Shown piece after piece: positions 25,944 through 34,520 of a DNA stretch of 64,000 bases. Position 1 is the first letter of the stretch. Each line of letters opens with the position of its first letter. Below the pieces are notes generated by a model. The model was not told the origin of the DNA, searched no databases, and saw nothing but the letters and a program-made list of their open reading frames with translations. Position numbers and translations under genes: made by a program. Origin of the DNA: [Mycobacterium] nativiensis (GTDB lineage: Bacteria > Actinomycetota > Actinomycetes > Mycobacteriales > Mycobacteriaceae); NCBI RefSeq assembly GCF_020172685.1, contig NZ_CP083986.1:4296158-4360157 (forward strand), in the 5' to 3' direction.

Positions 25944-27388
25944 GGCGCGGGCGCTCCTTCCGCAGGCCCAGGGCCCGGCGGCGGCCCCGGCTGGGGTGGG
26001 CCGCCCGGCAAGAGCATCCCGTCGAAGGTGGTCGGGCTCGGCAGGGGCGCCCCGGGAAGCAGCGGCGGCGTCGCCGCGGCGGGCAGGCCGTCGGGCACCA
26101 GCGAGCCGCGCGGTTGCGGCGGGTCGGTCCAGCCCGGCGGTTGCGCGACATCGCCGTTCAGCCCGGTGTAGGCAGAGATCGACGGTGTCTGTTCTGGGAG
26201 GTCCGGCGGATGCTGATTGTGCGGCATCAGCGCCGGGTCGGTGTAGATCAGCTTGTCCGGGCTGCCGGCCTTGGTCAGGTACGGGGCTATCGGCAGCGGA
26301 AATCCGTTGAAGTTCAGCAGGCGCATGGCCGGCCCGAGGTAGTGCGTGCACAGCTTGCCGGTCTCGGCCGCCGTCACGTTACCGACACCGCCGATCATCG
26401 CGCAGATCGCCTGCACCGGGTTGGAGAAGTTGGCGAACGCGAACGACCCCAGCGGGGTCCCGCTGGTGACGTTGTACATGTTGAGCGTGTTGGCGATCGC
26501 GTTCGGGGTGATGTGCAAGATGTTGCGGATCGCGTTCTTGGAGTCGGCCAGCGTCTGGGTCACCTTCGCCAGTCCGTCTACCGCTTCGACGGTCTCGGCG
26601 CGACTTCCCGCCACGAAATCCTTCACCTTGTCGACGGCGCCTGCGAAGTCGTTGAGGGCGGCGTCCAGGCTGGAGCGGCTGTCGTTGACCACGCTGGTCA
26701 GTGTCGCCAGCCGCGATTCGAACACCACGATCTGCTGATCGCTGTCGCGCAGCGCGGTCACGAAGGTCTGCATGCCCTCGATGATGTCGACGATGTTCCC
26801 GCTGCCCTCGGCGAAGATCCGGGCCACCCCGGACAGTTGCGCCAATGTCTCACGCAGCTTGGCGCCGTTGCCGTCCATCGCGGCGGCGGCGGTGTCGATG
26901 AACCGCGCGGCCGAGGTCTCGTTGATGCCGCTGCGCGGGCCCAACTCGGTGGCCAGCCGGTTGAGTTGGGTCTTGACCTCGTCCCACTCCACCGGAACGG
27001 CGGTGCGCTCTCGCGGTATCACCGCGCCGTCGGTCATGGTGGGGCCGTCGCCGCGGTGATACGCCGGGGTCAGCTGCACGAAGCGGGCGGCCACCAGGTT
27101 GGGTGCGACGATGACGGCCTTGGCATCGGCCGGGATCGGCACCTTGCGATCGACGCGCAGGGTGAGCTTGGCCTGGGTGCCCTGCGGTTCGATGCGGTCG
27201 ATGGTGCCGACCTTCACCCCGGAGATCCGGACCTCGTCGCCGGCGTAGATCGCGGTGGCGGTGGGGAAATAGGCGCTGATCGTGGTCGGCTTCAGCACGG
27301 TCTGCCGGACCAGGGTCGCCGCACCCGCGAGCAGCGCCACGGCCAGCAGTGCGGCCCCGGCGATCTGCAGTGGTTTTCGAGTCGTCAT
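25940..27388 (-). CDS. mceD: Mce family protein MceD
   Basis: A 482-aa protein. A hydrophobic N-terminal anchor (about 7-28) precedes the MCE domain (about 33-115, YAGDEVRISGVKVGTIDRIEPQG and APNLVAARFVQL). A helical region and a long Pro/Gly-rich C-terminal tail (about 405-480, many PPG and PGP units) follow, as is usual for MceD and MceC. Both ends overlap neighbours by four bases (ATGA), showing coupled translation within the mce set. Confidence 0.95.
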   Translation of the reverse strand: MTTRKPLQIAGAALLAVALLAGAATLVRQTVLKPTTISAYFPTATAIYAGDEVRISGVKVGTIDRIEPQGTQAKLTLRVDRKVPIPADAKAVIVAPNLVAARFVQLTPAYHRGDGPTMTDGAVIPRERTAVPVEWDEVKTQLNRLATELGPRSGINETSAARFIDTAAAAMDGNGAKLRETLAQLSGVARIFAEGSGNIVDIIEGMQTFVTALRDSDQQIVVFESRLATLTSVVNDSRSSLDAALNDFAGAVDKVKDFVAGSRAETVEAVDGLAKVTQTLADSKNAIRNILHITPNAIANTLNMYNVTSGTPLGSFAFANFSNPVQAICAMIGGVGNVTAAETGKLCTHYLGPAMRLLNFNGFPLPIAPYLTKAGSPDKLIYTDPALMPHNQHPPDLPEQTPSISAYTGLNGDVAQPPGWTDPPQPRGSLVPDGLPAAATPPLLPGAPLPSPTTFDGMLLPGGPPQPGPPPGPGPAEGAPAP

Positions 27389-28479
27389 CGCGGCGGCAGA
27401 TCTCCTGGTTGCGGAATCCCGTTGACCGGGAAGGGAAGTTCGGCACGCGGTCCGGCATTGTCGGGGGGCTGGCCGGCATCGACACCGCGCCGGAAGCCGA
27501 AGGCGTAGTCGAAGAACGGCTGGAACAGCTGCGGCAGCATGATGTTCGGCACATAGGCGCTGTAGTACGCGCCGTTGGACACCGTCTCGCCCTGGGTGAG
27601 TTCATATTTGGCCAGGCCGGGCAGCGCCTTGGCGATGTTGTCGCGGTTCTTCACCAGGATCTTGTTCAGTGAGTTGATCTCGTCCAGCGTCGGTTTAAGC
27701 TGTTCGTTGTTCTGCGCGACCAGTTCGGACAACTGCCGGGACACCGCCGACGTGCTGACCAGCAGGTTGACGATCGCCTGCCGGCGGGTGTTGAGCACCT
27801 CGACGAGGCTGTTGGCATCCAGGATCAGCGAGTTGATCTGCTGGCTGCGCTCGGAGAACACCCCGGTCACGTCGGCGGCGGACTTCAACAACTCGGCGAG
27901 GCTTTCGTTGCGGTTGTTCAGTGATCGCGACAGCCGGCTCAATCCGTCGAAGGTCGGACCCAACCGGGGGGCGATCTGGTCGATGGTGTCGGAGAGGGTG
28001 TCCAGGGACCGGTTGAGCGACTCGGTGTCGGTGCCGGCCGTGTTGGCGGTCAACTCACCGACCACGTCGGTCAGCGAGTACGGCGACGAGGTGCGGGTGA
28101 CCGGGATGACGTCGAGCGGGTGCATCTTGCCGCTGCCCGCCGGTTCGACCGTCAACACCCGGTCGCCGAGCAGCGACCCGGTCCGGATGTGCGCGGTGGT
28201 CTGCAGGCCCAGCGGATACTTGCCGGCCATCGAGAACGTCACCAGGGCGTCGCCGTCGTCGAGCTTCACGTCGGTGACCGACCCCACCTTGATCCCCGAC
28301 AGCGTGACGTCGTCGCCGGTGCCCAGGCCGCCGGCCTCGGTGAACTTCGCCTGGTAGCGCACCGAGGTGGCCCATTGGACCAGCTGTTCGGGTTGCAGTC
28401 CGATCGCGACGACGAAGCCGATCAGGACGATGCCGATCAGGCCCATCCGGACCAGGTGGGTTCCGCGGTATCTCAGCAT
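27385..28479 (-). CDS. mceC: Mce family protein MceC
   Basis: A 364-aa protein from ATG 28479; the frame is open further upstream but that part lacks mce character. An N-terminal anchor (about 11-30, MGLIGIVLIGFVVAIGL) precedes the MCE domain (about 40-120, DDVTLSGIKVGSVTDVKLDDG and RTGSLLGDRVLTVEP) and a helical domain to about 320. The start is 43 bases after the mceB stop. It forms part of the lipid-import tunnel together with the other five subunits. Confidence 0.94.
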   Translation of the reverse strand: MLRYRGTHLVRMGLIGIVLIGFVVAIGLQPEQLVQWATSVRYQAKFTEAGGLGTGDDVTLSGIKVGSVTDVKLDDGDALVTFSMAGKYPLGLQTTAHIRTGSLLGDRVLTVEPAGSGKMHPLDVIPVTRTSSPYSLTDVVGELTANTAGTDTESLNRSLDTLSDTIDQIAPRLGPTFDGLSRLSRSLNNRNESLAELLKSAADVTGVFSERSQQINSLILDANSLVEVLNTRRQAIVNLLVSTSAVSRQLSELVAQNNEQLKPTLDEINSLNKILVKNRDNIAKALPGLAKYELTQGETVSNGAYYSAYVPNIMLPQLFQPFFDYAFGFRRGVDAGQPPDNAGPRAELPFPVNGIPQPGDLPPR

Positions 28480-28522
28480 CGGCGGCCCCCGCGCCCTGGT
28501 CCGGCGCCGCGCAGCACAGCGG

Positions 28523-29551
28523 TCAGTCGGTGTCGCTGCATCGGCCCACCTCCTGCTTGATCCACGGGAACACCGCCGTGCGGCCCTGGGTGTCGCTGAC
28601 CCGGATCTGGACAGCGCAGATGTAGTACTGGATGAATCCGCCGTAGGCTCCGAGCCGAATGGCCTTGCGGTAGTTCTCCGGCGCTTTCTGCAGCGACATG
28701 TCGAGACCGGCCTGGTCGGCGTTGACGGCCTTGGCCAGCCGGTTGGTCTGCGCAATGGTGTCGGTCAGCGGATCACGTGCTTTGCCCAGCAGGTCGGCCA
28801 GCGACGCGGTCCCGCGGTCCAGGGACGCCACGGCGTCCCCGATCGGGTCGCGATCTGCCGCCAGTCCGCTGACCAGTTTGCCCAGCCGGTCGATCGCCCC
28901 GGACAACCGCTTGTCGCCGCTGGTCACCGTCGCCAGTACCGCGCGCAATTGGTCGATCAGCGATTCGATGACCTGGTTGTTGTCGGCCAGCGCGTTGGAG
29001 AACGACGACGACTGCGACATCAGCGAGTCGAGGGTGCCGCCCTGGCCCTGCATGATCTGGATCAGCGATGCGGTCAGTGCGTTGACGTCCTGCGGGTTCA
29101 GGCCGCGGATCACCGGCTTGAGCCCGTTGAGCAGCAGGTCCAGGTCCAACGCGGGTGCGGTCCGTTCCAGCGGGATCTGCGCTCCGGTCGGCAGCAGGCG
29201 GGTCGAACCGGGCCCGTCCACCAATTCCAGGTAGCGGTCGCCGACGAGGTTGAGGTAGCGGACCGCGGCCTGGGTGCCGGTGGTCAGCGCGATGTTGCGG
29301 TCGGCGGCGAACTTCACCAGCACCGTGCCATCGGGCCGCAGGGCCACACCTCCCACGGTGCCGACCCGCACCCCGGCGACCCGCACGCTGTCGCCCGACT
29401 TCAGCCGGGACGCATCACTGAACACCGCGCTGTAGCCGGTGGTCGGTCCGGTGCGCACCTCGCCGAAGATCGCGAACAGCATCGCCGTCGCCAACAGCAT
29501 CACCACGGCGAAGCTGCCGAATTTGAGTATCGTCCCGGCGGCGCCCCTCAT
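28523..29551 (-). CDS. mceB: Mce family protein MceB
   Basis: A 342-aa protein. Its membrane anchor (about 10-30, FGSFAVVMLLATAMLFAIFG) precedes the MCE domain (about 37-115, SVRVAGVRVGTVGGVALRPDG and VRYLNLVGDRYLEL). The helical part has repeated Asp/Asn-Leu heptads, and a C-terminal Cys-containing segment (YYICAVQIRV, GRCSDTD) follows. It is the typical size for MceB, the shortest subunit. It overlaps mceA by four bases. Confidence 0.95.
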   Translation of the reverse strand: MRGAAGTILKFGSFAVVMLLATAMLFAIFGEVRTGPTTGYSAVFSDASRLKSGDSVRVAGVRVGTVGGVALRPDGTVLVKFAADRNIALTTGTQAAVRYLNLVGDRYLELVDGPGSTRLLPTGAQIPLERTAPALDLDLLLNGLKPVIRGLNPQDVNALTASLIQIMQGQGGTLDSLMSQSSSFSNALADNNQVIESLIDQLRAVLATVTSGDKRLSGAIDRLGKLVSGLAADRDPIGDAVASLDRGTASLADLLGKARDPLTDTIAQTNRLAKAVNADQAGLDMSLQKAPENYRKAIRLGAYGGFIQYYICAVQIRVSDTQGRTAVFPWIKQEVGRCSDTD

Positions 29552-30852
29552 CCCGGCATCCCCACCTGGGCGGTATTGCGCGGCGGGCCGCCGAGCGGCC
29601 CGAACAGCGCCTGCTTGAGACCCTCGGAATTGAGCAGGATGCCCTGGTTGCCGTACTCATAGGGGTCAGCCCCCACGTCGCCGATCAGCGCCGGCACCCG
29701 GAACTCGGGCGGAACGTCGGGCAGGCCCAGTTCCGCACAGTAGGAGCGTTCGGCGGTGGCGGCCACCTTCGGCAGGTGATCGGGGTAGCGGTAACGCTCC
29801 CTGCCCAGGGTGAAGCTGGCGGTGATCACGATGCCGGGGACGGTGAACGGAGGTGACTTGGCGAACGGCACCAGGCCGCCGATCGAGCAGCCGAGGTGCT
29901 CGTGGTACTTGTCCACCAACTGAGCGGTCGGCTCCAGGTTTCGGGTCAGGTCGGTCAGCCCCTGCCGGTTGTCGCCGAGCACTTCGTTGCCGGTGTCGGC
30001 CAGCCCGATGGCGGCCAGCAGGAAGGTGTCCAGGCTGTTGCGCTCGGCCACGATGCTGTCGCTCATGACGGCGGTGTTGGCGAGGGTGGCGGTCAGATCC
30101 GGCGCCGCATCGGCGTAGGACGCGAACACCGGCGGCATGGTCGCGGCCTCGCGCTCCAGGGTGTTCAGGCTGGGTTCGATGTCGGCGAGCAGCTTGTCGA
30201 AGTCGGTGAGTGCCTGACCGATCTTGTGCCCGCGACCGTTGAACGCCGTCGAAACCGCCCCCAGCGTTTCGTTGAGCTTCTTCGGATCGATCTTGTCCAG
30301 CACCCGGACGAGCTGCTGGAACACCGTGTTGATCTCGACGGTGACGTGTTGTCCGGCCAGAGTCTGGCCGGCGTGCATCCGGGCAGCGGTGGGATCCGGC
30401 GGCGCCACCAACTCGACGAATTTGGCCCCGAACACCGTCGACGAGGCGATCCGGGCGGTGGAGTTCGCCGGTATCAGCCGGAGTTGGTCGGGCTGCAACT
30501 CCAGCCGCAGGGCCGCGGTGCCGTCCGGCAGGGCGTCGATGGCCCCGACCTTGCCCACCTGAACGCCGCGCACCTTGACCTTGGCGTCGGGGTACATCAC
30601 CAGACCGGCGCGCGGGGACAGCACGGTGATACCCACCGTGCGGGTGAAGCTGCCCCGGAACAGGCCGATCGGCAAGACAATCAGGGCCGCTATGGTCGCG
30701 ACCGTCGCCAGCCCGATCAAGGGCCGCAGGTAGGCCGGTTGCTGCCGACGCTCACCGGCGGGCCGATGCCGTCCCGCGGCGGATTCCCGTTGGGCGGGGC
30801 CGCCTGCGTCGTCCCGTTCCAACGGTGGATCGTCGGTCATGCCGAGAACCAT
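29548..30852 (-). CDS. mceA: Mce family protein MceA
   Basis: A 434-aa protein. A charged N-terminal tail of about 43 residues precedes one transmembrane helix (about 44-64) and the MCE domain (about 70-150, DAKVKVRGVQVGKVGAIDALPDG and SSTVFGAKFVELV). The Mce4_CUP1-type helical region follows, with a conserved Cys in HLGCSIGGL. ATG 30852 is preferred over ATG 30840 because GGAG lies five bases upstream. In known mce operons two YrbE permease genes precede mceA. Here a thiolase gene lies 68 bases upstream instead. Confidence 0.95.
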   Translation of the reverse strand: MVLGMTDDPPLERDDAGGPAQRESAAGRHRPAGERRQQPAYLRPLIGLATVATIAALIVLPIGLFRGSFTRTVGITVLSPRAGLVMYPDAKVKVRGVQVGKVGAIDALPDGTAALRLELQPDQLRLIPANSTARIASSTVFGAKFVELVAPPDPTAARMHAGQTLAGQHVTVEINTVFQQLVRVLDKIDPKKLNETLGAVSTAFNGRGHKIGQALTDFDKLLADIEPSLNTLEREAATMPPVFASYADAAPDLTATLANTAVMSDSIVAERNSLDTFLLAAIGLADTGNEVLGDNRQGLTDLTRNLEPTAQLVDKYHEHLGCSIGGLVPFAKSPPFTVPGIVITASFTLGRERYRYPDHLPKVAATAERSYCAELGLPDVPPEFRVPALIGDVGADPYEYGNQGILLNSEGLKQALFGPLGGPPRNTAQVGMPG

Positions 30853-30920
30853 TGCCGCTCCGTCACCCGGGCGCTGACGTTGAGGTCATCGTGGTCGGTG
30901 ACCACCGGCCGGAGACCACG

Positions 30921-32090
30921 CTAAATCCCACGGCTGCCGCCCCCTTCCACGATGGTGACCGCTGAGACCGCCGTCGGCCCTCCGATGTTGTGCGCCAAGC
31001 CAATCCGGGCGCCATCGACCTGGTTGGCCGCCGTTCCCCGCAACTGCTCGAACAGTTCTACGCACTGTGCCACACCGGTGGCACCCGGCGGGTGGCCTTT
31101 GCATTTCAGTCCGCCGCTGGGGTTCACCGGCAGCTCTCCGCCGACGCTGGTCACCTCGGCCTCCAGCAGCTTGTGCGCCTCGAACCGGTCGGCGAAACCG
31201 AGGTCTTCGTAGCTGATCAGTTCCACCCCGGTGAAGTAGTCGTGCACCTCGGCGACATCGATGTCGGCGGGCGTCAGCCCCGCCATGGCGAACGCCTGCT
31301 TGGCGGCGCGCACCGTGGCCGGAAATGTCGTCATGTCGCGCTTGTGCTGATGCATCACCGAGTCCAGCCCCAGGCCGACTCCGCGGATCCACACCGGTCG
31401 ATCGGTGAAGCGATCGACGACGTCTTCGGCGGCCAGCACCAGGGCTGCGGCACCGTCACTCTGCGGAGCACAGTCGTACACCCCGAACGGGGTCACCACG
31501 GTGGGTGCGTCGAGGGCCTGTTGGGCGGTGATCTCGAAGCGCAACCGAGCGCGGGGGTTGCTCACGCCGTGTCGGTGATTCTTGACCGCCACCATCGCCA
31601 GGTGCTCACGGGTGGCCGGGGATTCGTGCAGGTAGCGCCGTACGTGCAGCGCGAAACCAGCCGGAGCGACCAACCCGAGCGGATAGTCCCAGGCCATGTC
31701 GCGGGCAGTTCCCTCCCAGGCCCACAACATGTCCTTGGTGGGGTTCTCCCGCAGCTTGTCCGCGCCCATGACCAGGGCCACGTCGACCGCCCCGGAGGCG
31801 ACCCCGAACAGGGCATTGCGCACGGCGTCATTGCCGGTGGCGCAGGAGTTCTCCACCCGGGTGACCGGCAGATCCGGAAGCCCGAGGCTGTCGGCCAGAA
31901 TCCCGGAGGGAAAGCCGTCGGTGGTGCCGAGCGCGCCGAACCAGGCCGCCTGTATGTCGGTCTTGGCCAGCCCCTTGTCGACGCTCGCGGCGCAGTCGGC
32001 GAATGCCATAGGCAGCAGATCCTTGATGCCCAGGGCGAAATGCTCACGGAACGGGGTCATTCCGGCGCCGACGATCGCGACACGCTTCAC
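30921..32090 (-). CDS. SCPx-type thiolase / lipid-transfer thiolase
   Basis: A 389-aa thiolase-fold protein of the SCP2-thiolase group. The nucleophile is C83 in ENSCATGNDAVR. The other catalytic elements are NPSGGLKCKGHPPGATG (His) and the C-terminal HNIGGP, so it should be catalytically competent, unlike the Ltp-like domain at 48452-50107. The expected reaction is thiolytic cleavage or Claisen condensation of a 3-oxoacyl-CoA. The start overlaps the HMG-CoA-synthase-like/OB gene by four bases, which suggests a complex. Confidence 0.92.
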   Translation of the reverse strand: MKRVAIVGAGMTPFREHFALGIKDLLPMAFADCAASVDKGLAKTDIQAAWFGALGTTDGFPSGILADSLGLPDLPVTRVENSCATGNDAVRNALFGVASGAVDVALVMGADKLRENPTKDMLWAWEGTARDMAWDYPLGLVAPAGFALHVRRYLHESPATREHLAMVAVKNHRHGVSNPRARLRFEITAQQALDAPTVVTPFGVYDCAPQSDGAAALVLAAEDVVDRFTDRPVWIRGVGLGLDSVMHQHKRDMTTFPATVRAAKQAFAMAGLTPADIDVAEVHDYFTGVELISYEDLGFADRFEAHKLLEAEVTSVGGELPVNPSGGLKCKGHPPGATGVAQCVELFEQLRGTAANQVDGARIGLAHNIGGPTAVSAVTIVEGGGSRGI

Positions 32091-33286
32091 GCCGCCGCCT
32101 CCGGTTGCTCCGCCGGCTCGAAGGGTTCGAAGGCATAGCCGTAGTCGGGGACCCCCGAGCGCACCGCGACCCGGCGCAGCACCATCCGGCCCCGGTCGCC
32201 GATCCAGACGCCGCCCGCCGGAGCGCCGGTGACCTTCACCAGTGCGCGGACCGCGACGTCATCGAGTTCCACGATGACCAGCGAATACGGCGTCAACAGC
32301 CCGGGTACCGGCATCTGCACGGTGACCTCGGTGTAGACCGTGCCGACCCGCGGCAGCTCGACCAACTCGTAGCTGGTGCTCAAGGCGCAGTCGTCGCCGA
32401 CCCGGTAACGCGGGGGGAAGTCGAGTTCGTCGCTGTCCGGATGCTTTCCGGCCTCCCAGCGCACCTTGGCCTCGAACGCGCGCTCGTAGGCGGCCAGCGA
32501 AATCGGCAGGTCCGCACCGGGCGTGCGCACCCGGTCGGGAAGCGGCCGGGCCACCGGTTCACGGCGGTTCACCCGCACTTCGGCTTCGGAGCCGTCGGCC
32601 ACGGTGATCCCGGACAGACTGGCCTGCTCCACCGCGAGCAGCGGACCCACCGTCCGCGTCTCGGCGAGTGCCGCCAGCGCGAACAGCCCCGAGCTGGCGC
32701 CGGTGGTCGGGAGCGGAGCCGGATCGCCGCTGCACAGGTCGGCAGCCCGGGCGTGTTCCAGCCCGGCCAGCATGACCGGGGTCTGGACCCACGCCGCCCC
32801 CAGTGAGGCCACCACACCGCGCTCGTGCAGCAGGCGCGGATCGCCGTAGTCGTGCACCACCCCGGCATTGTGGGTGCGCACCGGAAGGCTGCGCGCGATG
32901 CGGGCCGCGGTGCGAATCCGCAGCCCGTCGTCGGCGGTCAGCACCGCGACCGCACCGGCGGGATCGGTGTCCGCTCCGATGATCAGGGTGCGCGGCCGCG
33001 CCGAGCTCAGCGCGTCCAGCGCAGCAGGTGCACCGCCGAGCCGTTCGACCACCTCCAGTTCGGGATCCAATCCCAGGCCCGCCAGCAGGACCGCGGCGTT
33101 GCTGCCCTCGGTGAGCGGAAGGTCACGGCTCACCAACACCAGCCGCTCCACCGCACCGCCGTCGGCCAGCGCGGCCCGGCCGGCCTCCACGGCCAAGGTG
33201 ATCGCGTCCTCATCGTCACCGGCGATCCGACACAAGGGGGTGCCCCAGCACGGCAGGTAGGTGCCAATCGAAGCTACGTGCGGCAT
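32087..33286 (-). CDS. HMG-CoA-synthase-like thiolase-fold protein fused to a DUF35 OB-fold domain
   Basis: A 399-aa two-domain protein. The N-terminal about 270 residues look like a degenerate 3-oxoacyl/HMG-CoA synthase fold (ASIGTYLPCWG, VERLGGAPAALDALSS). The usual nucleophile Cys position is Gly, so it is probably not a condensing enzyme. The C-terminal about 120 residues form a DUF35 OB domain (SYELVELPRVGTVYTEVTV) without the CxxC zinc ribbon. ATG 33286 has AAGGGG upstream. DUF35 proteins bridge thiolases and HMG-CoA synthases in archaea, and a scaffold or CoA-binding role for the overlapping thiolase is inferred. Confidence 0.8.
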   Translation of the reverse strand: MPHVASIGTYLPCWGTPLCRIAGDDEDAITLAVEAGRAALADGGAVERLVLVSRDLPLTEGSNAAVLLAGLGLDPELEVVERLGGAPAALDALSSARPRTLIIGADTDPAGAVAVLTADDGLRIRTAARIARSLPVRTHNAGVVHDYGDPRLLHERGVVASLGAAWVQTPVMLAGLEHARAADLCSGDPAPLPTTGASSGLFALAALAETRTVGPLLAVEQASLSGITVADGSEAEVRVNRREPVARPLPDRVRTPGADLPISLAAYERAFEAKVRWEAGKHPDSDELDFPPRYRVGDDCALSTSYELVELPRVGTVYTEVTVQMPVPGLLTPYSLVIVELDDVAVRALVKVTGAPAGGVWIGDRGRMVLRRVAVRSGVPDYGYAFEPFEPAEQPEAAA

Positions 33287-33314
33287 CGCGATCCCCTTGC
33301 TCCCACTCGATCGC

Positions 33315-34520
33315 CTAGGTGACCGCGCCGGCAGTCTTGAGCTCGATGATCCGGTCCCAGTCCAGTCCGAGGTCGGCCAGGATCTCGTCGGTCTGCTCGG
33401 CGAAACCGGGAGCCGGGCCGGTTGCCGGGGCGGTGACGTCGAACTGGACCGGGTTGGCGACCAACTCCAGTTCGCCGGCCCGCACGATGTATTCGTTGGC
33501 GCGGATCTGCGCGTCCTGGGCAGCCTGCAGGGTGTCCTGGACCGGTGCCCACGGGCCGGCCAGGGTGGCGAAGCGCTCACTCCACTGCGGCAGCGTCCGC
33601 TTGGCCATCGCCGCGCGCAGGATTTCCACGGCGGCCGGGGTGTGCTCGGCAAACGACTGCGCGGTGGCAAACCGTGGATCGTCGATGTAGTCGTGCAGTT
33701 CCATGTGTTGACACACGTCGGCCCAGAACTTGGTGGGCTGCATCATGACGAACGAGATGTAACGCTCGTCGGCGGTCGCGTAGACCCCGACCAGCGGGTT
33801 GATCGGCGATCCGTGCACACCGGGGGGCTGTTGGATCAGACGCTCGCCCAGATGACTGGTCAACGCGACGGTATGGCCCATCGCCCACAGGCCGCTGCCC
33901 AGCAGGGACACGTCCACCACCGATGGCTCACCGGTGCGCTCGCGTTTGAACAGTGCCGCCGCGATGCCGCCGGCCAGGTTGGTGCCGGAGATGGTGTCGC
34001 CGTAGGCCGGCCCGGGCGGGCCGATCATGCCTTCGATACCGGGCGGGGTGATGGTGGCGGCGGTACCGGCGCGACACCAGAAGGCGGTCATGTCGTAACC
34101 GCCCTTCTCCGATTCGATTCCGCGGGGGCCCAGCGCGCTGCCGCGGGCGTAGATGATCTTCGGGTTGACCGCGCGGATGTCCTCCACATCCATGGCGAAC
34201 TTGCGGCGATGACCGGGAAGGAAACTGGTCAGGAAAACGTCTGCCCGCTTTGCCAATTCGAGCAACACCTCGCGGCCCTCGGCCACCGACATGTCCAGGC
34301 CGATACTGCGTTTGCCGCGGTTGGCGTGCTCGATGTTGGGGTTGGGGTCGCCCTCGACCCGCAGCATGCCGGTCTGGCGCAGCCCGCGCTGCGGGTCTCC
34401 GGTCACCGCGTGCTCGACCTTGATGACCTCGGCGCCCCACTCGGCCAGCACCGCTCCGGCCGACGGGACGAACCCGTACATCGCGACCTCGAGCACCCGG
34501 ATGCCCTCCAGCGGCTTCAT
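33315..34520 (-). CDS. CaiB/BaiF family (class III) CoA-transferase
   Basis: A 401-aa protein beginning MKPLEGIRVLEVAMYGFVPSAGAVLAEWGAEVIKVE in its first 36 residues, the classic family opening. The catalytic aspartate is D143 in GGYDMTAFW. NRGKRSIGLD and later GDTISGTNLAGG are also family-typical. It should move CoA between carboxylic acids, or act as an acyl-CoA racemase, activating a carboxylate made by the adjacent aldehyde dehydrogenase. No acyl-CoA ligase is present in the window, which makes it the main visible CoA-activation step. It overlaps the aldehyde dehydrogenase stop by four bases. Confidence 0.92.
   Translation of the reverse strand: MKPLEGIRVLEVAMYGFVPSAGAVLAEWGAEVIKVEHAVTGDPQRGLRQTGMLRVEGDPNPNIEHANRGKRSIGLDMSVAEGREVLLELAKRADVFLTSFLPGHRRKFAMDVEDIRAVNPKIIYARGSALGPRGIESEKGGYDMTAFWCRAGTAATITPPGIEGMIGPPGPAYGDTISGTNLAGGIAAALFKRERTGEPSVVDVSLLGSGLWAMGHTVALTSHLGERLIQQPPGVHGSPINPLVGVYATADERYISFVMMQPTKFWADVCQHMELHDYIDDPRFATAQSFAEHTPAAVEILRAAMAKRTLPQWSERFATLAGPWAPVQDTLQAAQDAQIRANEYIVRAGELELVANPVQFDVTAPATGPAPGFAEQTDEILADLGLDWDRIIELKTAGAVT

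Noticed and set aside
23205-30852. Searching the mce block for yrbE/MlaE-type permease genes hidden in other frames
   Set aside because: No frame in or upstream of the block shows the multi-helix permease pattern; all long alternative frames are shadows of mce genes.
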